Positions 9,547-19,917 of a stretch of DNA of 64,000 nt are shown here, one piece after another. The notes beneath the pieces are model-generated. The model searched no databases. It saw only the letters and a program-made list of their open reading frames with translations, and was not told the origin of the DNA. Made by a program: the position numbers and the translations under genes. This stretch comes from Longimonas halophila (GTDB lineage: Bacteria > Bacteroidota > Rhodothermia > Rhodothermales > Salinibacteraceae), in the NCBI RefSeq assembly GCF_002554705.1, contig NZ_PDEP01000001.1, positions 558,001 to 622,000 of the forward strand, given 5' to 3'. The first letter of the stretch is position 1. Each line of letters begins with the position of its first letter.

Positions 9547-11730
9547 TTACGGTTCGGGCGGGTCGTCCACCGCGCAGGCCGCTACCGGCGTGCCGGTGCG
9601 CATCCACGCTGCACGCCGGATTTCGTGCGTTACAACGCCATACAGCGGACGCGCATTTTGGGCGTAGGCTTCTGTTCGGGCCGTACATGCGGCCTCGTAC
9701 AGGGCATCTGCATCGCGCTGACGGCGGGCGGCCTGTACGGTACCCAGGTGGATGCGCAGGCGCCACGTATTCCGCCATCCTTGCGGCATCTCCGCCGTGC
9801 GCAGCGTATCCAGATGGCGCGTTCGGTGGAGGCGCACGTCCAGCGTATCCGACGAAAGCGGCGCCTCAAACGCCCGAAGTCGCTGCTGCCACGTAGAGTC
9901 GGCGCGCGGCCCCGAAGCGTCTGCATCGAGCGCACGGGCAATGTAGCGCGTGCGGGCTTCGATGGCAGCGCGCGGCGTGGCCTGCTCGGCCCGCCGGTAC
10001 GCCTGGGCGGCACGATTCCAACGTGCGTGGCGAGCGTGGCTCTGCGCGAAGAGGGCCCAGTCTTCGGCTTGCCACGCCTCCGCATCGCCCAGCGCCTGGG
10101 TCACGCTGTCGGGCGGCTGCGTATCCACCTGAATGCGCGCCAGCAGGCGACGCGCTGGTGTGAAGTCTGGGTGGTCGTCTATCACCGCGTGCAGGGTCTG
10201 TCGCGCGGTCGTGGTGTCTTCGCGGCTAAGATCAGCCTGCGCCTGCTCATAGCGCGCCTGGGCTGGAATCGGTTTGTAGGGGCAGTCGAGCGCAAAGAAC
10301 CCGGGGATGCGAAAGCGCCGCTGCGCCACCGGACGCGCCTCGGTATCCACCTGCGGCTGTCGTTGAAGCTGATCCAGCCACGTATCTGTAAGCGCGGCGA
10401 TGGAGCATCCAGTGGTTGCGTCCAGATTGCCCCAGGCATACGCCTCTGCAATGGCATCGTGGCCGTGCGTATCCGCTACCGATGCGACAAACGAACCAAA
10501 CACCGTGTACGACACCCCGCCGGGGGCGCTCCAAAAGCCCCAGGGCGTGGCGCGCTGCTGTACCATCTGGGCCCGGCGGTCCAGTTCGCCGGGAGACGTC
10601 GCCGCCAGCACCTGATCGTGGGGCGGCGGACGGCGCGTGGGAGCGTCGAGCGCCACGGCCCAACCCTCCACCAGCCCCACCGACCACGACGCGTTGACGA
10701 CGGGCAGCCCGTACGGGCGTGTCATGAGGTGGGCCATTTCGTGAGGCATGGAGCCGTACCGCTGCATGAGCAGATGCATCTGCGGCGTAGCCAGCCACAC
10801 CGGGGCCACGCTGGTGGTGTGTGCTCCCGTGAGCCGGGCGCGCGTCTCCGCATCCGGATACAGGTACACCTGGATGCCGGTGGGCGCCTCGGATCCTGCC
10901 TTCAGGTCGTGTGCCAGACGGGCGCGTTCAAACTCCAGGTCGTCTCCAATGCGCGCAACGGTAGACGAATCAATTGCCTCCGCGTCGTAATGCACGTCGA
11001 AATGTTCGGTGGTATGCTGCGCACCCAGCGCGTGCTGGATGCGCGGGGCCGACGTGTTGATGTGCAGCGCATCGGCATAGACATAAGCGCCAACTAACGC
11101 CACGGCGGCTGTGCTTGCCATGACTGCCGCGCCCACCGACCACCGGCCCTGGCGCAGCGCATATCCACGCGCTACCAGGAGTGCGGCCCAGAGCAGCGTC
11201 GTGCCCCGAAAGGCGATGAGTCCGGGCCGGAACGGCAGGAAACGGTCGTAGATGGGTGCGAGTACGCCGCCAAACACATGGTTGTACGTGTAGAACTGCG
11301 GATGCAGCCCGATGTCGTACACCGGGCCCGCGATGGCAATGAGCCCTCCAATGCCCAGCAGCTGCGCCGTCGCATATCGCGTGGAGCGGCTCGTGAGCCA
11401 GTAGGCCAGCGCTACGGCGAAGAGCGCCGAACACAGCGGGAAGAGCAGGAAGTAGCCGACCCCGGCTACCAGATCGCAATGCGCGCGCCACAGCCCTGGC
11501 ATCAACAGCCCCACGAGTGGGATGCTCAGAAAAGCGACGGCTGCGCGGGTTACGTGTGGCAGGGACCGCGTGGTGCCTGCAAACTGGCGCACAGCAAACA
11601 CCCCGCTTCCTACAAATGCCGTAACGGCCCAGACCACCCCGGCGGGGTAGTGCAGCGTGGCCAGCGGGGGCACACTCCAACAGAGGATCGCCACCGCTAC
11701 GTATCCACCGATAAGGAGTCGCGTTGTCAT
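9547..11730 (-). CDS. Polytopic membrane protein with gluzincin-like HExxH peptidase domain
   Basis: I do not recognise a named family. Counting from an upstream ATG at 11769, residues 17-230 hold about seven hydrophobic helices. A soluble domain follows with HEMAH at 343-347 and a glutamate 21 residues later (VEGWAVALD, E368). That spacing fits a gluzincin active site (two His, one Glu; Peptidase_MA-like). Residues from about 490 to the end look helical and TPR-like (TLHAVIDDHPDFTPARRLLA, AQAYRRAEQA). The ATG at 11730 gives a shorter, more natural N-terminus (MTTRLLIGGYVAV). The likely role is a membrane-anchored metallopeptidase with a repeat domain. It sits between two envelope proteins on the same strand. 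Confidence 0.75.
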   Translation of the reverse strand: MTTRLLIGGYVAVAILCWSVPPLATLHYPAGVVWAVTAFVGSGVFAVRQFAGTTRSLPHVTRAAVAFLSIPLVGLLMPGLWRAHCDLVAGVGYFLLFPLCSALFAVALAYWLTSRSTRYATAQLLGIGGLIAIAGPVYDIGLHPQFYTYNHVFGGVLAPIYDRFLPFRPGLIAFRGTTLLWAALLVARGYALRQGRWSVGAAVMASTAAVALVGAYVYADALHINTSAPRIQHALGAQHTTEHFDVHYDAEAIDSSTVARIGDDLEFERARLAHDLKAGSEAPTGIQVYLYPDAETRARLTGAHTTSVAPVWLATPQMHLLMQRYGSMPHEMAHLMTRPYGLPVVNASWSVGLVEGWAVALDAPTRRPPPHDQVLAATSPGELDRRAQMVQQRATPWGFWSAPGGVSYTVFGSFVASVADTHGHDAIAEAYAWGNLDATTGCSIAALTDTWLDQLQRQPQVDTEARPVAQRRFRIPGFFALDCPYKPIPAQARYEQAQADLSREDTTTARQTLHAVIDDHPDFTPARRLLARIQVDTQPPDSVTQALGDAEAWQAEDWALFAQSHARHARWNRAAQAYRRAEQATPRAAIEARTRYIARALDADASGPRADSTWQQRLRAFEAPLSSDTLDVRLHRTRHLDTLRTAEMPQGWRNTWRLRIHLGTVQAARRQRDADALYEAACTARTEAYAQNARPLYGVVTHEIRRAAWMRTGTPVAACAVDDPPEP

Positions 11731-11782
11731 GCGCGCTGTGTACGTATTGGCAGGCAGCCGAGCATGCACATCCCGGCACGTG

Positions 11783-12754
11783 CTAAATCAGGCTAAAGGT
11801 AACGCCAACCGAGAGCACCTCTTTGATCTGCACCGCATCGCTCACATTTTCGTTGTAGAGCGCAACGAACTCCAGTTCGGTGCTCAGCCAGTCATTCACC
11901 CGTAGCGACACGTTGTTCTCCCACGTCACATCGGGCGGGCTCTCGATTTCGTTGAATGAGAAGAACACGTTCAGCGTTGAGCGCCAGCGGACGTTTTCCA
12001 TGATCTCAACATCAACAACATTGTTGAGCTCAGCCCCCGCTTCCAGACGCAGAAAATCGTTGGTGTCCACATCGTAGAGCGGGCGCAGCTCCTGGTCTTT
12101 CACAATGGTCTGCTTCATAGCACCACCAGCCCGCAGCATGTACCACGACGCGGGCTCGTACGTTAGACCAAGCGACTGCGTAAAGAACGCAGGCGACAGG
12201 AAATTAGACACCAGCACCGGCGTTTCGCGGTTTACGTCGTCATCGAAGGGGTCCTCATCGTAGTTAAACCCCTTTACGAACTGCGTACGCAGCACAGAAG
12301 CAAACGTCGGATTGAACAGCTTGAAGAAGTCGTCGCCAATGTAGCGCTGGGCCATTTGCAGGCGCAGTACATCTTCGGACTTGCGGAACGGCTCACTCTG
12401 CTGGTTCAGAAATCCGATGCGAAAGTCACCCCGATACATCTGAGCCAGATGCTCTGTGGCACGGCGTGCCTCGCCAGTAAGCGCCACCGAAAAAGCAACC
12501 GACTGCAAGCCCCCTTCCTGCCAGTTGCTATACGCGGCCTGCGAGCCGGAAAAGCGAAGCCCCATGTCGTACGTCCACGGGTGCGGCTCCTCCTCTTGCG
12601 GAGGATCCGGTTCGTCGGGTGCGGTGGGGAGCGACTGGCCCTGGGCAACAAGCGGGAGCACACTCATTAGCAGCATGGTGATGAAAAGTCCACTGGCCCA
12701 TGCAAAGCCGTAGCGCAGCGCTTGAGGCGCCGAATCAGACGTATCAGTATACAT
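11783..12754 (-). CDS. DUF3078 outer-membrane beta-barrel protein
   Basis: The mature part matches DUF3078, a Bacteroidota outer-membrane family of unknown function. The opening WTYDMGLRFSGSQAAYSNWQ and alternating hydrophobic strands to a terminal VGVTFSLI are typical. The ATG at 12754 places a signal peptide at the start (YGFAWASGLFITMLLMSVLP, cleavage near VAQGQ). An in-frame ATG at 12832 would add an unlikely 26-residue tail. The frequent Trp and Asn are consistent with a porin-like barrel. The gene precedes the HExxH membrane protein by 52 bases. Confidence 0.85.
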   Translation of the reverse strand: MYTDTSDSAPQALRYGFAWASGLFITMLLMSVLPLVAQGQSLPTAPDEPDPPQEEEPHPWTYDMGLRFSGSQAAYSNWQEGGLQSVAFSVALTGEARRATEHLAQMYRGDFRIGFLNQQSEPFRKSEDVLRLQMAQRYIGDDFFKLFNPTFASVLRTQFVKGFNYDEDPFDDDVNRETPVLVSNFLSPAFFTQSLGLTYEPASWYMLRAGGAMKQTIVKDQELRPLYDVDTNDFLRLEAGAELNNVVDVEIMENVRWRSTLNVFFSFNEIESPPDVTWENNVSLRVNDWLSTELEFVALYNENVSDAVQIKEVLSVGVTFSLI

Positions 12755-12916
12755 GAAACGAAAAAAAGCTATTCTGGAAAGACGGATGATGGTCCTCGGA
12801 ATGACGTGCAACACACAATACCTGTCGTACACAACTCGGAGCCCATTCCCTGCAGCGGCTGTGTTATCTTGTCAGCAGCGCAGCTGACTTGTCGCGTAGA
12901 CGCCCCGTATGTACAA

Positions 12917-12964
12917 ATGCCCAGAAGGCGAGTCCGCGCAGATGCGGGCTTGCCTTCTGGGCAT
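12917..12964. other. Long inverted repeat (hairpin) in an intergenic gap
   Basis: Two perfect 13-bp arms (ATGCCCAGAAGGC at 12917-12929 and its complement at 12952-12964) enclose a further 8-bp imperfect stem and a six-base loop. Neither side has a run of T, so it is not a classical terminator. A second inverted repeat, GGAGCCTCC/GGAGGCTCC, lies at 12978-12986 and 13010-13018. The gap 12755-13063 holds no gene that I can support. Confidence 0.6.
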
Positions 12965-13063
12965 CGCCCATGTGCATGGAGCCTCCATACCTAATAACAG
13001 GCATTGCGGGGAGGCTCCGCCACAGGGAAGCCAGACAATAAAGCAACTGGCCCAAACGAGCGC

Positions 13064-13255
13064 TTACAGCTCCTCGTTTTTGATGTCCTGGATTTCCTGT
13101 CGGATTTCGTGAGCCAGTTTTTTCAGGGCCATCATGCTCTTCCGAGCACGGGTGCCCGCAGCCTTGTTCTCTTTTTCGTAGAACTTCATGAGGTCTTCCT
13201 CAGCGTCTTCTACGAGGCTGGTGAGTTGGCTATAACGTTCTTCAAAAGTGCTCAT
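13064..13255 (-). CDS. Histone H1-like (Hc1) small basic/helical protein
   Basis: This 63-residue protein matches the short histone H1-like Hc1 family of Bacteroidota. It is one long helical stretch (FEERYSQLTSLVEDAEEDLM) followed by the diagnostic FYEKENKAAGTRARKSMMAL and a lysine/glutamate tail. The family is related to chlamydial HctA and is thought to bind DNA as a nucleoid protein. This member is rather acidic, as expected if the proteome is halophilic. It stands alone between the paired inverted repeats upstream and the kinase-like gene downstream. Function is inferred from the family only. Confidence 0.85.
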   Translation of the reverse strand: MSTFEERYSQLTSLVEDAEEDLMKFYEKENKAAGTRARKSMMALKKLAHEIRQEIQDIKNEEL

Positions 13256-13396
13256 AGGTGCGTTAAAGCAGGTTTTAAGATTCTAAAGATCGGCGGTTTT
13301 AAGCGTCCAAACATAACCCCCCCTTACACCGCATTCAAGCCGGATACGGCGTCTGTGGCGTTTACTCGCATCTTTGACGCCAATTTACCCAAAGGT

Positions 13397-14134
13397 TCAA
13401 TCCATGGGCGCAATACGGGTCCCACTTGGTGTATCTCCGCCGAAAAACCCGTTCGTGTTGGTGAGTAGTACAGGCATATGCTGCGCTACGAGCACGTCAA
13501 CCGCGTTTTTGTGGGGAATGTCGGGATGCGAGGGCGGGCACTCCTCATGCAGGGTACCATCGTCGGCTTGCAAGCCCGGCGTATCATCCGGGTGGAAAAA
13601 TACCACACGCACCGGCGGATCGTCGGTCACAGCATCGGCGGCAAAGTGGCGGGCCAGCGCTGCAGCGGCCTCCGGCAGCGGGACCTCTTCGGCAATCGTG
13701 TCGGGGTCAGATGCAATCATCGACGAAACCACCGCGACTACGTGTTGCTTGAGAAGCGCATCGAGCCATCCCAGGTTGTTAGCCGCAGCAATAGTGCCGT
13801 CGTCGGTGCGGCGCAGTAGCTGGCGGTCGGTGCCCTGAATACCCACCGTGGGCACCACCTGGTCGGTAAGCGTCGCCACAATAGACTGGTTGGTTTCGCG
13901 CAAGTCGCGCTCCACCAGGCGGCGCTGCTCCTCCGTCTCTACCGGCAGTAGTCCGTTCTCGCGCTCTATGAACTGACCCTCGGCCTCAAACGTGCGCTCT
14001 ACCTTCTCACTACTGCCGTGTACGATCAGCGCTCGCCGATGGCCCACCGGATGCTTATGAAACTGCTGCGCCAGCGCCTCCAGAAACAGCGGATCGCTGA
14101 CGTGTTCGGTGTCCAGGTACAAGATGTAAAGCAC
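13397..14134 (-). CDS. Acetylglutamate-kinase-like protein (amino acid kinase fold)
   Basis: The 245-residue protein shows the order of ArgB elements: an RALIVHGSSEKVE phosphate-loop-like segment, a central helix with ETNQSIVATLTDQVVPTVGI, a GTDRQLLR turn, and a C-terminal sheet with VRVVFFHPDDTPGL. The glycine-rich loop is weak (HGSS rather than HGGG), and the DG of the usual GxDG turn is replaced by TDRQ. It may be a divergent or inactive paralogue, or act on another substrate. No arginine-biosynthesis gene is nearby. It is divergent from dnaE with a 251-base gap. Confidence 0.6.
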   Translation of the reverse strand: MLYILYLDTEHVSDPLFLEALAQQFHKHPVGHRRALIVHGSSEKVERTFEAEGQFIERENGLLPVETEEQRRLVERDLRETNQSIVATLTDQVVPTVGIQGTDRQLLRRTDDGTIAAANNLGWLDALLKQHVVAVVSSMIASDPDTIAEEVPLPEAAAALARHFAADAVTDDPPVRVVFFHPDDTPGLQADDGTLHEECPPSHPDIPHKNAVDVLVAQHMPVLLTNTNGFFGGDTPSGTRIAPMD

Positions 14135-14385
14135 GGAAGCAAGCAGGGGGTTAGGCTGAAAAGCAAATGCGCATGACCAACGAGCACGCCAAGCCTGTGG
14201 TTCGCCTATCCGATGGAGCGTATGCCCTCAGGCACGTTCCACAGGAGACAGGGCCCACCGGCCTGTTATTTCATACCGCATGTATTGACGATGCGACGGC
14301 TGTGTGCTTCATTGATACGTGCGCCTCGCACGGCCTGGCCCTTCGGTGCCTCTTCGCCTGCTCGTTCCGCCCGACTCCTGCTGCT

Positions 14386-17300
14386 ATGGACGACTTTTGC
14401 CATCTGCATTGCCACACCCAGTACTCGCTGCTCGACGGCGCTGCTGGCATCGACACCATGATCGACCGGGCCCGCCAGAAGCAGATTCCGGCGGTGGCCA
14501 TCACCGACCACGGCAATCTGTACGGCGTGCCTGAGTTTTACACCACAGCGCGCGACAAGGGGGTGCAGCCGATCATTGGATGCGAGTTCTATCTAACGCC
14601 CAGTGGCATCCACGACAAGAAAGACAAGACCCGCTACCATCAGGTGCTGCTGGCCAAGAATGAGGTTGGCTACCACAACCTAATCAAGCTGTCGTCGAAG
14701 TCGTACACCGATGGCTTCTACTACAAGCCGCGCATCGACCACGGGCTGCTGCGCGAGCATCACGAAGGACTTATCGCCACTACCTGCTGCCTGCAGGGCG
14801 AAGTGCCCCAGGCAATCTTGAACAAGGGAGAGGAACGGGCGCGCGAGTTGTTTGAGATGTACCTCGACATCTTCGGCGACGACTACTACATCGAGTTCCA
14901 GGACCACAACATCGACGATCAGCACACCTGCAATGAGGTGCTGGTACGCTGGGCCCGCGAGTACGATGTGGCCGTTGTTGGCACTAACGACGTGCACTAC
15001 GTCGACCAGGAAGACGCCGAAGCGCAAGACGTGATGCTCTGCCTCCAAACAGGCAAGCAGTACAACGACCCGAACCGCATGCGCTTCGAGAACGACCAGT
15101 TCTACATGAAGGGCGCGCATGAGATGGTCGACGCGCTCTCGGATCTGCCCGATCCGATCCAGCAAAATGCTCTCACCAACACTGCGGAGGTCGCCGCCAA
15201 GTGCGACTTTGAGCTGCCCATGGGCGACCTGCTCATGCCGCACTACCCCATCCCCGACGCGTTCGACGACGACATGGACGCGTACCTGCGCCATGTGGCG
15301 TTTGAGCGGGCGAAGCAGCGCTACCCCGAACCACTCTCTCAGCGCGTGGTCGACCGGCTGAACCACGAGCTGGGCATCATCAAAGAAATGGGATATGCGG
15401 GCTATTTCCTTATTGTGCAGGACTTTACCGATGCCGCCCGCGACCTGGGTGTGCGTGTGGGTCCGGGCCGTGGATCCGCTGCCGGGAGCTGCGTGAGCTA
15501 CTGCCTGGGCATCACCAACGTGGATCCGCTCAAGTACGACCTGCTGTTTGAGCGCTTCCTGAACCCCGAACGCGTGTCGATGCCCGACATCGACATTGAC
15601 TTCGACGACCGGGGCCGCTCGAAGGTCATCGACTATGTGGTCGACAAGTACGGGCGCGAGAACGTGTGCCAGATCATCACTTTTGGCACGATGGGAGCCA
15701 AGACGGTGATCCGCGACGTGGCCCGCGTGCTCGACATCCCCCTGAGCGAGGCCGACCGCATTGCCAAGATGGTGCCCGACGGCGTGGGCGTGGACCTCGA
15801 CGACGCCTACGAGGACGTCCCCGAGTTCCGGCAACTAAAACAGTCGGACAACCCCAAGATTCGCAAGATGATGCAGTATGCCGACGTGCTGGAGGGCTCG
15901 GCGCGCCACACCGGTGTGCACGCGGCGGGCGTTATCATTGCGCCGGGTGAAGTGAGCGATTACGTACCCGTCAGCGTGTCAAAGAGCAAGGGCGAAAAGG
16001 TCATCACCACGCAGTACGATGGCGACTGGGTCGAGGAGTTCGGCCTCTTGAAGATGGACTTCCTGGGCCTGAAGACCCTTACCGTTATCAACGACACGCT
16101 CGATCTTATCCAGAAAAAGCATGGCGTGGAGATCGACATCGACGAGATCCCGCTCGACGATGAGGACACCTACGAGCTGTTTCAGCGTGGAGAAACGGTA
16201 TCCATCTTCCAGTTTGAGTCGACCGGCATGCGCGAGTGGCTGCGCAAGCTGAAGCCGACGGAGCTCAACGACCTTATTGCGATGAACTCGCTCTACCGTC
16301 CGGGTCCGATGGAGAACATTCCGTCGTACATTGCCCGCAAGCACGGCAACGAGGAGGTCGAGTACCCGCACCCGATGCTTGAGGAGATCCTGGAGCCGAC
16401 ATACGGCATCCCGGTGTACCAGGAGCAGGTCATGCAGATGGCCCAGGAAATGGGTGGCTTCAGCCTGGGCAAGGCAGATATTCTGCGGAGGGGAATGGGC
16501 AAAAAAAAGAAGAAAGTTGTGGACAAAATGAAGAATGAATTTGTCCAGGGAGCTCGCGCTCAGGATGTCTCCGATGCCACCATCGAGGAGGTGTGGGAGT
16601 TGATGGCCAAGTTTGCCGGGTACGGGTTTAACCGCTCGCATGCTGCGGCCTACTCCATCGTTGCGTACCAGACGGCGTATCTGAAGGCCCACTACCCGGC
16701 CGAGTTCATGGCAGCAGCCATGACGAACGACATCGGCAACAACGACAAGCTGAGTGTGGTGCTGGAGGAGGCCCGCACGCTGGGCATCGAGATCCTGCCG
16801 CCCTCTATCAACCGCAGCGATGTGCAGTTTACGGTAGACCAGGGCGCCATTCTGTTTGGCATGGGCGCAGTGAAGGGCGCTGGCACGGGAGCCGTAGAAG
16901 CGATCATTGAGACACGCGAGGAGCACGGCCCCTTCAACACGATCTGGGACCTCACGAAGCACCTGGATCTGCGTACCGCAGGCAAGCGCACGCTGGAGGC
17001 CCTCGTGAAGGCGGGGGCGCTCGACGAACTCGAAGGCCACCGCGCCCAGCTCCTTGAAGCGGTGGACATCGCCGTTAAGTATGGACAGAAGGTACAGGCC
17101 GACCGCGCGGCAGGACAAAACTCGCTCTTTGGCGATGGCGGCATTGGCGGAGATGAGATGGAACCGTCTTTACCCGATACCGAGCCGTGGGCCAAGGGGA
17201 AGAAGCTCAAAGCCGAACACGAGGTTATCGGCGTCTACGTATCGGGGCACCCGCTCGATGAGTACAAGGCCGAGGCAGAAGCCTTCGCCAGCGCCCACTT

Positions 17301-17874
17301 CGGCGAAACCGAGGCCCTGGAACGGGCCATTGCCCACACCCAGAGCGGCGACGGACGCAATCGCGGTCCGGTACGCACATTCTGCGGAATCATTACGGAG
17401 GTCAACCGCCGCACCACCAAAAACGGCAAACCCATTGCCTTCGCGAAGGTCGAGGACTTTACGGGGCAGGGCGAGTTGGTCTGCTTTGCGAGCGTGCTCG
17501 ACCGCATCCAACCGTACCTGAACGTAGACGACGTGGTGCTCGTGAAGGGCAACGCGGAGGTGCGTGGCACCTCGGTGTCGGTCATTGTGCAGGAGGTCTT
17601 CCCGATGTGGAAGGTCCGCGAGCGTCTGGTGAACGAGGTCGTGCTTGAAGTGGATGCCGACCTGCTCGACCGCTCCACCCTAAATCGCCTGCGCGACCTG
17701 TGCACCGAGCACCGCGGCAACTGCACGCTATACTTCGACGTGAACGCCCCCGAGCTACGCGGCCCAGAACGGCTACGGAGCCGCAAGTTTGTCGTCGAGC
17801 CCACATCGGGCTTCATGCGTGGCGTGAAGCAGCTCTTCGGCAATGACGCCGTGACGCTGAAGGGGAACCAGTAA
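14386..17874 (+). CDS. dnaE: DNA polymerase III alpha subunit
   Basis: The 1162-residue protein is the replicative polymerase catalytic subunit. From the N-terminus it has a PHP domain ([28 protein letters not shown]), then palm/thumb regions with GRGSAAGS near residue 363 and the catalytic aspartates in [10 protein letters not shown] near 400. The [18 protein letters not shown] segment, a helix-hairpin-helix region and a C-terminal OB fold ([20 protein letters not shown]) follow. I chose the ATG at 14386 because the family motif begins at once ([10 protein letters not shown]). The frame is open upstream to 14167 but that 73-residue stretch has no family features. A strong hairpin terminator lies at 17966-18005. 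Confidence 0.97.
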   Translation: MDDFCHLHCHTQYSLLDGAAGIDTMIDRARQKQIPAVAITDHGNLYGVPEFYTTARDKGVQPIIGCEFYLTPSGIHDKKDKTRYHQVLLAKNEVGYHNLIKLSSKSYTDGFYYKPRIDHGLLREHHEGLIATTCCLQGEVPQAILNKGEERARELFEMYLDIFGDDYYIEFQDHNIDDQHTCNEVLVRWAREYDVAVVGTNDVHYVDQEDAEAQDVMLCLQTGKQYNDPNRMRFENDQFYMKGAHEMVDALSDLPDPIQQNALTNTAEVAAKCDFELPMGDLLMPHYPIPDAFDDDMDAYLRHVAFERAKQRYPEPLSQRVVDRLNHELGIIKEMGYAGYFLIVQDFTDAARDLGVRVGPGRGSAAGSCVSYCLGITNVDPLKYDLLFERFLNPERVSMPDIDIDFDDRGRSKVIDYVVDKYGRENVCQIITFGTMGAKTVIRDVARVLDIPLSEADRIAKMVPDGVGVDLDDAYEDVPEFRQLKQSDNPKIRKMMQYADVLEGSARHTGVHAAGVIIAPGEVSDYVPVSVSKSKGEKVITTQYDGDWVEEFGLLKMDFLGLKTLTVINDTLDLIQKKHGVEIDIDEIPLDDEDTYELFQRGETVSIFQFESTGMREWLRKLKPTELNDLIAMNSLYRPGPMENIPSYIARKHGNEEVEYPHPMLEEILEPTYGIPVYQEQVMQMAQEMGGFSLGKADILRRGMGKKKKKVVDKMKNEFVQGARAQDVSDATIEEVWELMAKFAGYGFNRSHAAAYSIVAYQTAYLKAHYPAEFMAAAMTNDIGNNDKLSVVLEEARTLGIEILPPSINRSDVQFTVDQGAILFGMGAVKGAGTGAVEAIIETREEHGPFNTIWDLTKHLDLRTAGKRTLEALVKAGALDELEGHRAQLLEAVDIAVKYGQKVQADRAAGQNSLFGDGGIGGDEMEPSLPDTEPWAKGKKLKAEHEVIGVYVSGHPLDEYKAEAEAFASAHFGETEALERAIAHTQSGDGRNRGPVRTFCGIITEVNRRTTKNGKPIAFAKVEDFTGQGELVCFASVLDRIQPYLNVDDVVLVKGNAEVRGTSVSVIVQEVFPMWKVRERLVNEVVLEVDADLLDRSTLNRLRDLCTEHRGNCTLYFDVNAPELRGPERLRSRKFVVEPTSGFMRGVKQLFGNDAVTLKGNQ

Positions 17875-17965
17875 GGAGCGCTCAAGGCATGTCGGGTATG
17901 GCGGCAGCATCACGTTGTATTTCGTGTTGTACACGACCTACAGACAAGGCATACCCATGTAAAAG

Positions 17966-18005
17966 CCCCGACAGGAAATCCACGCCTGTGGATATCCTGT
18001 CGGGG
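17966..18005. terminator. Bidirectional rho-independent terminator
   Basis: An 11-bp perfect stem, CCCCGACAGGA with its complement, encloses an inner ATCCAC/GTGGAT stem and a GCCT loop. On the minus strand it is followed by CTTTTAC, on the plus strand by TCTAATTTTG. It sits between the converging dnaE and amylase genes and probably ends both. Confidence 0.85.
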
Positions 18006-18067
18006 TCTAATTTTGAACAGTTGTGATGGCGTGCTACGTGGCGTAGCACACCACTCGCGTTAGCAGA

Positions 18068-19516
18068 TCAATAGCCGTTCGGCGCATACACGGCATACCC
18101 ACGCGGCGGTGCCCAGAGGTCTACCGAGCCATTGCCGTCAGTCCACTTATTTTGGGGCTGCGGTTCTTCTACGCTGCTTCCCCACGCGTATGCATGCAGT
18201 TCGGTATTCGCCCATTGCGTGTTGACGGTCGTGCCTTTCCAATCGTTTGGATCGTCGTTAAGCACCAGCACCAGGCCAGGCGATCCGTCGCGCTGCATCA
18301 TATACAGATCCTCGTCGGCGTGCAAGAGCGTAGAACCGCCATCAGCCAGCGTCTGGTAGACCCAGATGAGCTGTGCGATGCCGGTTGCTTCGCCACGGCG
18401 TGCCAGGCCGTAGTTGTAGTAGTCTTTCCAGAAGACCGTTGGCACCCCTTCGTGCGTCAAGATGGTGGCATACGCCATGCGTTTGTCTTGCACGATTGGA
18501 TCGTCTTTGTCCGTATCGTGGTTCTCCACAAACGTGACGGTATGAAACGGCACGTCAAAGAGCATGCCCGAGCCCCACAGGTTGCGCATGTCGTAGTTTC
18601 CACTTCCATCGTTTGCCATAGCTTGCAGGCTATAGAAGAAGGGGAAGTCGAATACGCTCGCCGTGTAATCGATGTCATTGAGCCACTGGTGAAGCAAGTC
18701 CTTATTGCCGTCCCAGAACTCGCCGACGCCGAATCCGCCTACATTCTGTTGCAGCTCCCGTACAACGCTCGGGTTAAGTCCTTTCACGAAGTCGTAGCGC
18801 CAGGCGTCAAACCCAATCGTGTCATCAAGCCATTGCTGGTGATCCTGCACCACATTGAATGTTTCCGGATTGGCATGCGCCAGGTCCGAGAAACCAGCAA
18901 AGGTCCCGGCATCCGAATCGGCATAGGTGGAGGGGTGGAAGTTGTTGTAATCGAACGTGTACTCTCCACTGGCGGGCTGGAAGTCAGTGTACGTGGAGTC
19001 GCCTACATTGGGGTTGTATTCCAAGTCGCCGCCCGAGTTATGATTGAACACGATGTCTGCCATCAGTGTGATGTTCTCCTGATCGGCCACATCCACGAGT
19101 TGCTCTAATTCCTGACGGCTTCCGAACCACGTTTCCGTCCCGCATTTCTGGTTGTATTCACCCAGGTCAAAGTAGTCGTATGGGTCATAGCCCATTGACG
19201 GGCAGTTTTGGGCTTTGTGGGCAGGCGGAAGCCACATGTGTGTGAACCCATCGTCAGCTAACTCAGGAATACGGGTGCGAACGAAATCCCACCATTCGCC
19301 ATCGCCGACATCTGCCGGGCTGTCCCAGTAAAAACCCTGGAGAAGCACCGGAGGCTTATCGTGAGAGGAAAAGATCGAAGGCGCCTCCATGTCGGGTCCG
19401 TCGGTCGACGGCTCCGTCTCATCGACAACAGTCGAGTCGTCACATCCGGCAAAAAGCAGAACGGATGCAAGAAAAAGCGCTTTCAGTAACGGAATACTGC
19501 GCGTTAGTGGTATCAT
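18068..19516 (-). CDS. Alpha-amylase, GH13, predicted lipoprotein
   Basis: The 482-residue protein is a GH13 alpha-amylase hydrolysing alpha-1,4 glucans. A signal peptide with lipobox LLFAGC (Cys25) suggests membrane attachment after export. The (beta/alpha)8 barrel starts at VLLQGFYWDS. Conserved region I is DIVFNH (154-159). The nucleophile is D242 in GFDAWRYDFVKG, the acid/base E266 in VGEFWDG, and the third acid D334 in FVENHDTD. A C-terminal beta domain ends the protein; there is no starch-binding module. Upstream DNA has three LacI-type palindromes, so control by a sugar-responsive LacI-family repressor or activator is likely. Confidence 0.93.
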   Translation of the reverse strand: MIPLTRSIPLLKALFLASVLLFAGCDDSTVVDETEPSTDGPDMEAPSIFSSHDKPPVLLQGFYWDSPADVGDGEWWDFVRTRIPELADDGFTHMWLPPAHKAQNCPSMGYDPYDYFDLGEYNQKCGTETWFGSRQELEQLVDVADQENITLMADIVFNHNSGGDLEYNPNVGDSTYTDFQPASGEYTFDYNNFHPSTYADSDAGTFAGFSDLAHANPETFNVVQDHQQWLDDTIGFDAWRYDFVKGLNPSVVRELQQNVGGFGVGEFWDGNKDLLHQWLNDIDYTASVFDFPFFYSLQAMANDGSGNYDMRNLWGSGMLFDVPFHTVTFVENHDTDKDDPIVQDKRMAYATILTHEGVPTVFWKDYYNYGLARRGEATGIAQLIWVYQTLADGGSTLLHADEDLYMMQRDGSPGLVLVLNDDPNDWKGTTVNTQWANTELHAYAWGSSVEEPQPQNKWTDGNGSVDLWAPPRGYAVYAPNGY

Positions 19517-19728
19517 CGTACAGTTGCAAAAGGTCAGTGAACGAAGTATGAGAACGACGTATCACTACATATAGGGCTGTGCTCTGTTGAAGAGTTCAGC
19601 ACGCTACGCCGGGTAGACAGAACGGCCAAATTGTGCACGCTACAACCGTATTTTGAATCCCGTGGTGGAAGGGGGCATCCATCTACGTAAGGTGCACAAC
19701 CTGAGGCTGAAGTGTTACAAAAACATGA

Positions 19729-19742
19729 TGTAAGCGCTTACA
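19729..19742. promoter_or_regulatory. LacI-family operator, perfect palindrome
   Basis: The 14 bases TGTAAGCGCTTACA form a perfect palindrome with the central GCGC typical of LacI/GalR-family operators. It lies 213 bases upstream of the amylase start, with a second site 17 bases further out. The binding protein is not encoded in the window. Confidence 0.7.
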
Positions 19743-19745
19743 GCC

Positions 19746-19759
19746 TGTAACCGCTTACA
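19746..19759. promoter_or_regulatory. Second LacI-type operator
   Basis: TGTAACCGCTTACA differs from the neighbouring perfect palindrome by one base. The two centres are 17 bases apart, close to one and a half helical turns. A third site with the same right half (GTAACCGCTTACA, about 19918-19930) lies further upstream. Three copies in one 546-base gap argue for real regulation of the amylase gene. Confidence 0.65.
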
Positions 19760-19917
19760 TACTACTATCCCGTTAACAAAATGTCAAGGAGCCCATAATA
19801 TAAGACCCTGACACGTCAGAATGGCTTTTTTGCCTTGTGCTATCTCGATTTCTCAACATGAGCGCACGGAGCAAGGAGACAGGAGTGATCCAATAACTTG
19901 CTTTCCCCTCAATTTAA

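Noticed and set aside
14167..14385. 73-residue N-terminal extension of DnaE
   Set aside because: The conserved PHP motif starts right after ATG 14386, and the upstream residues look like translated intergenic DNA.
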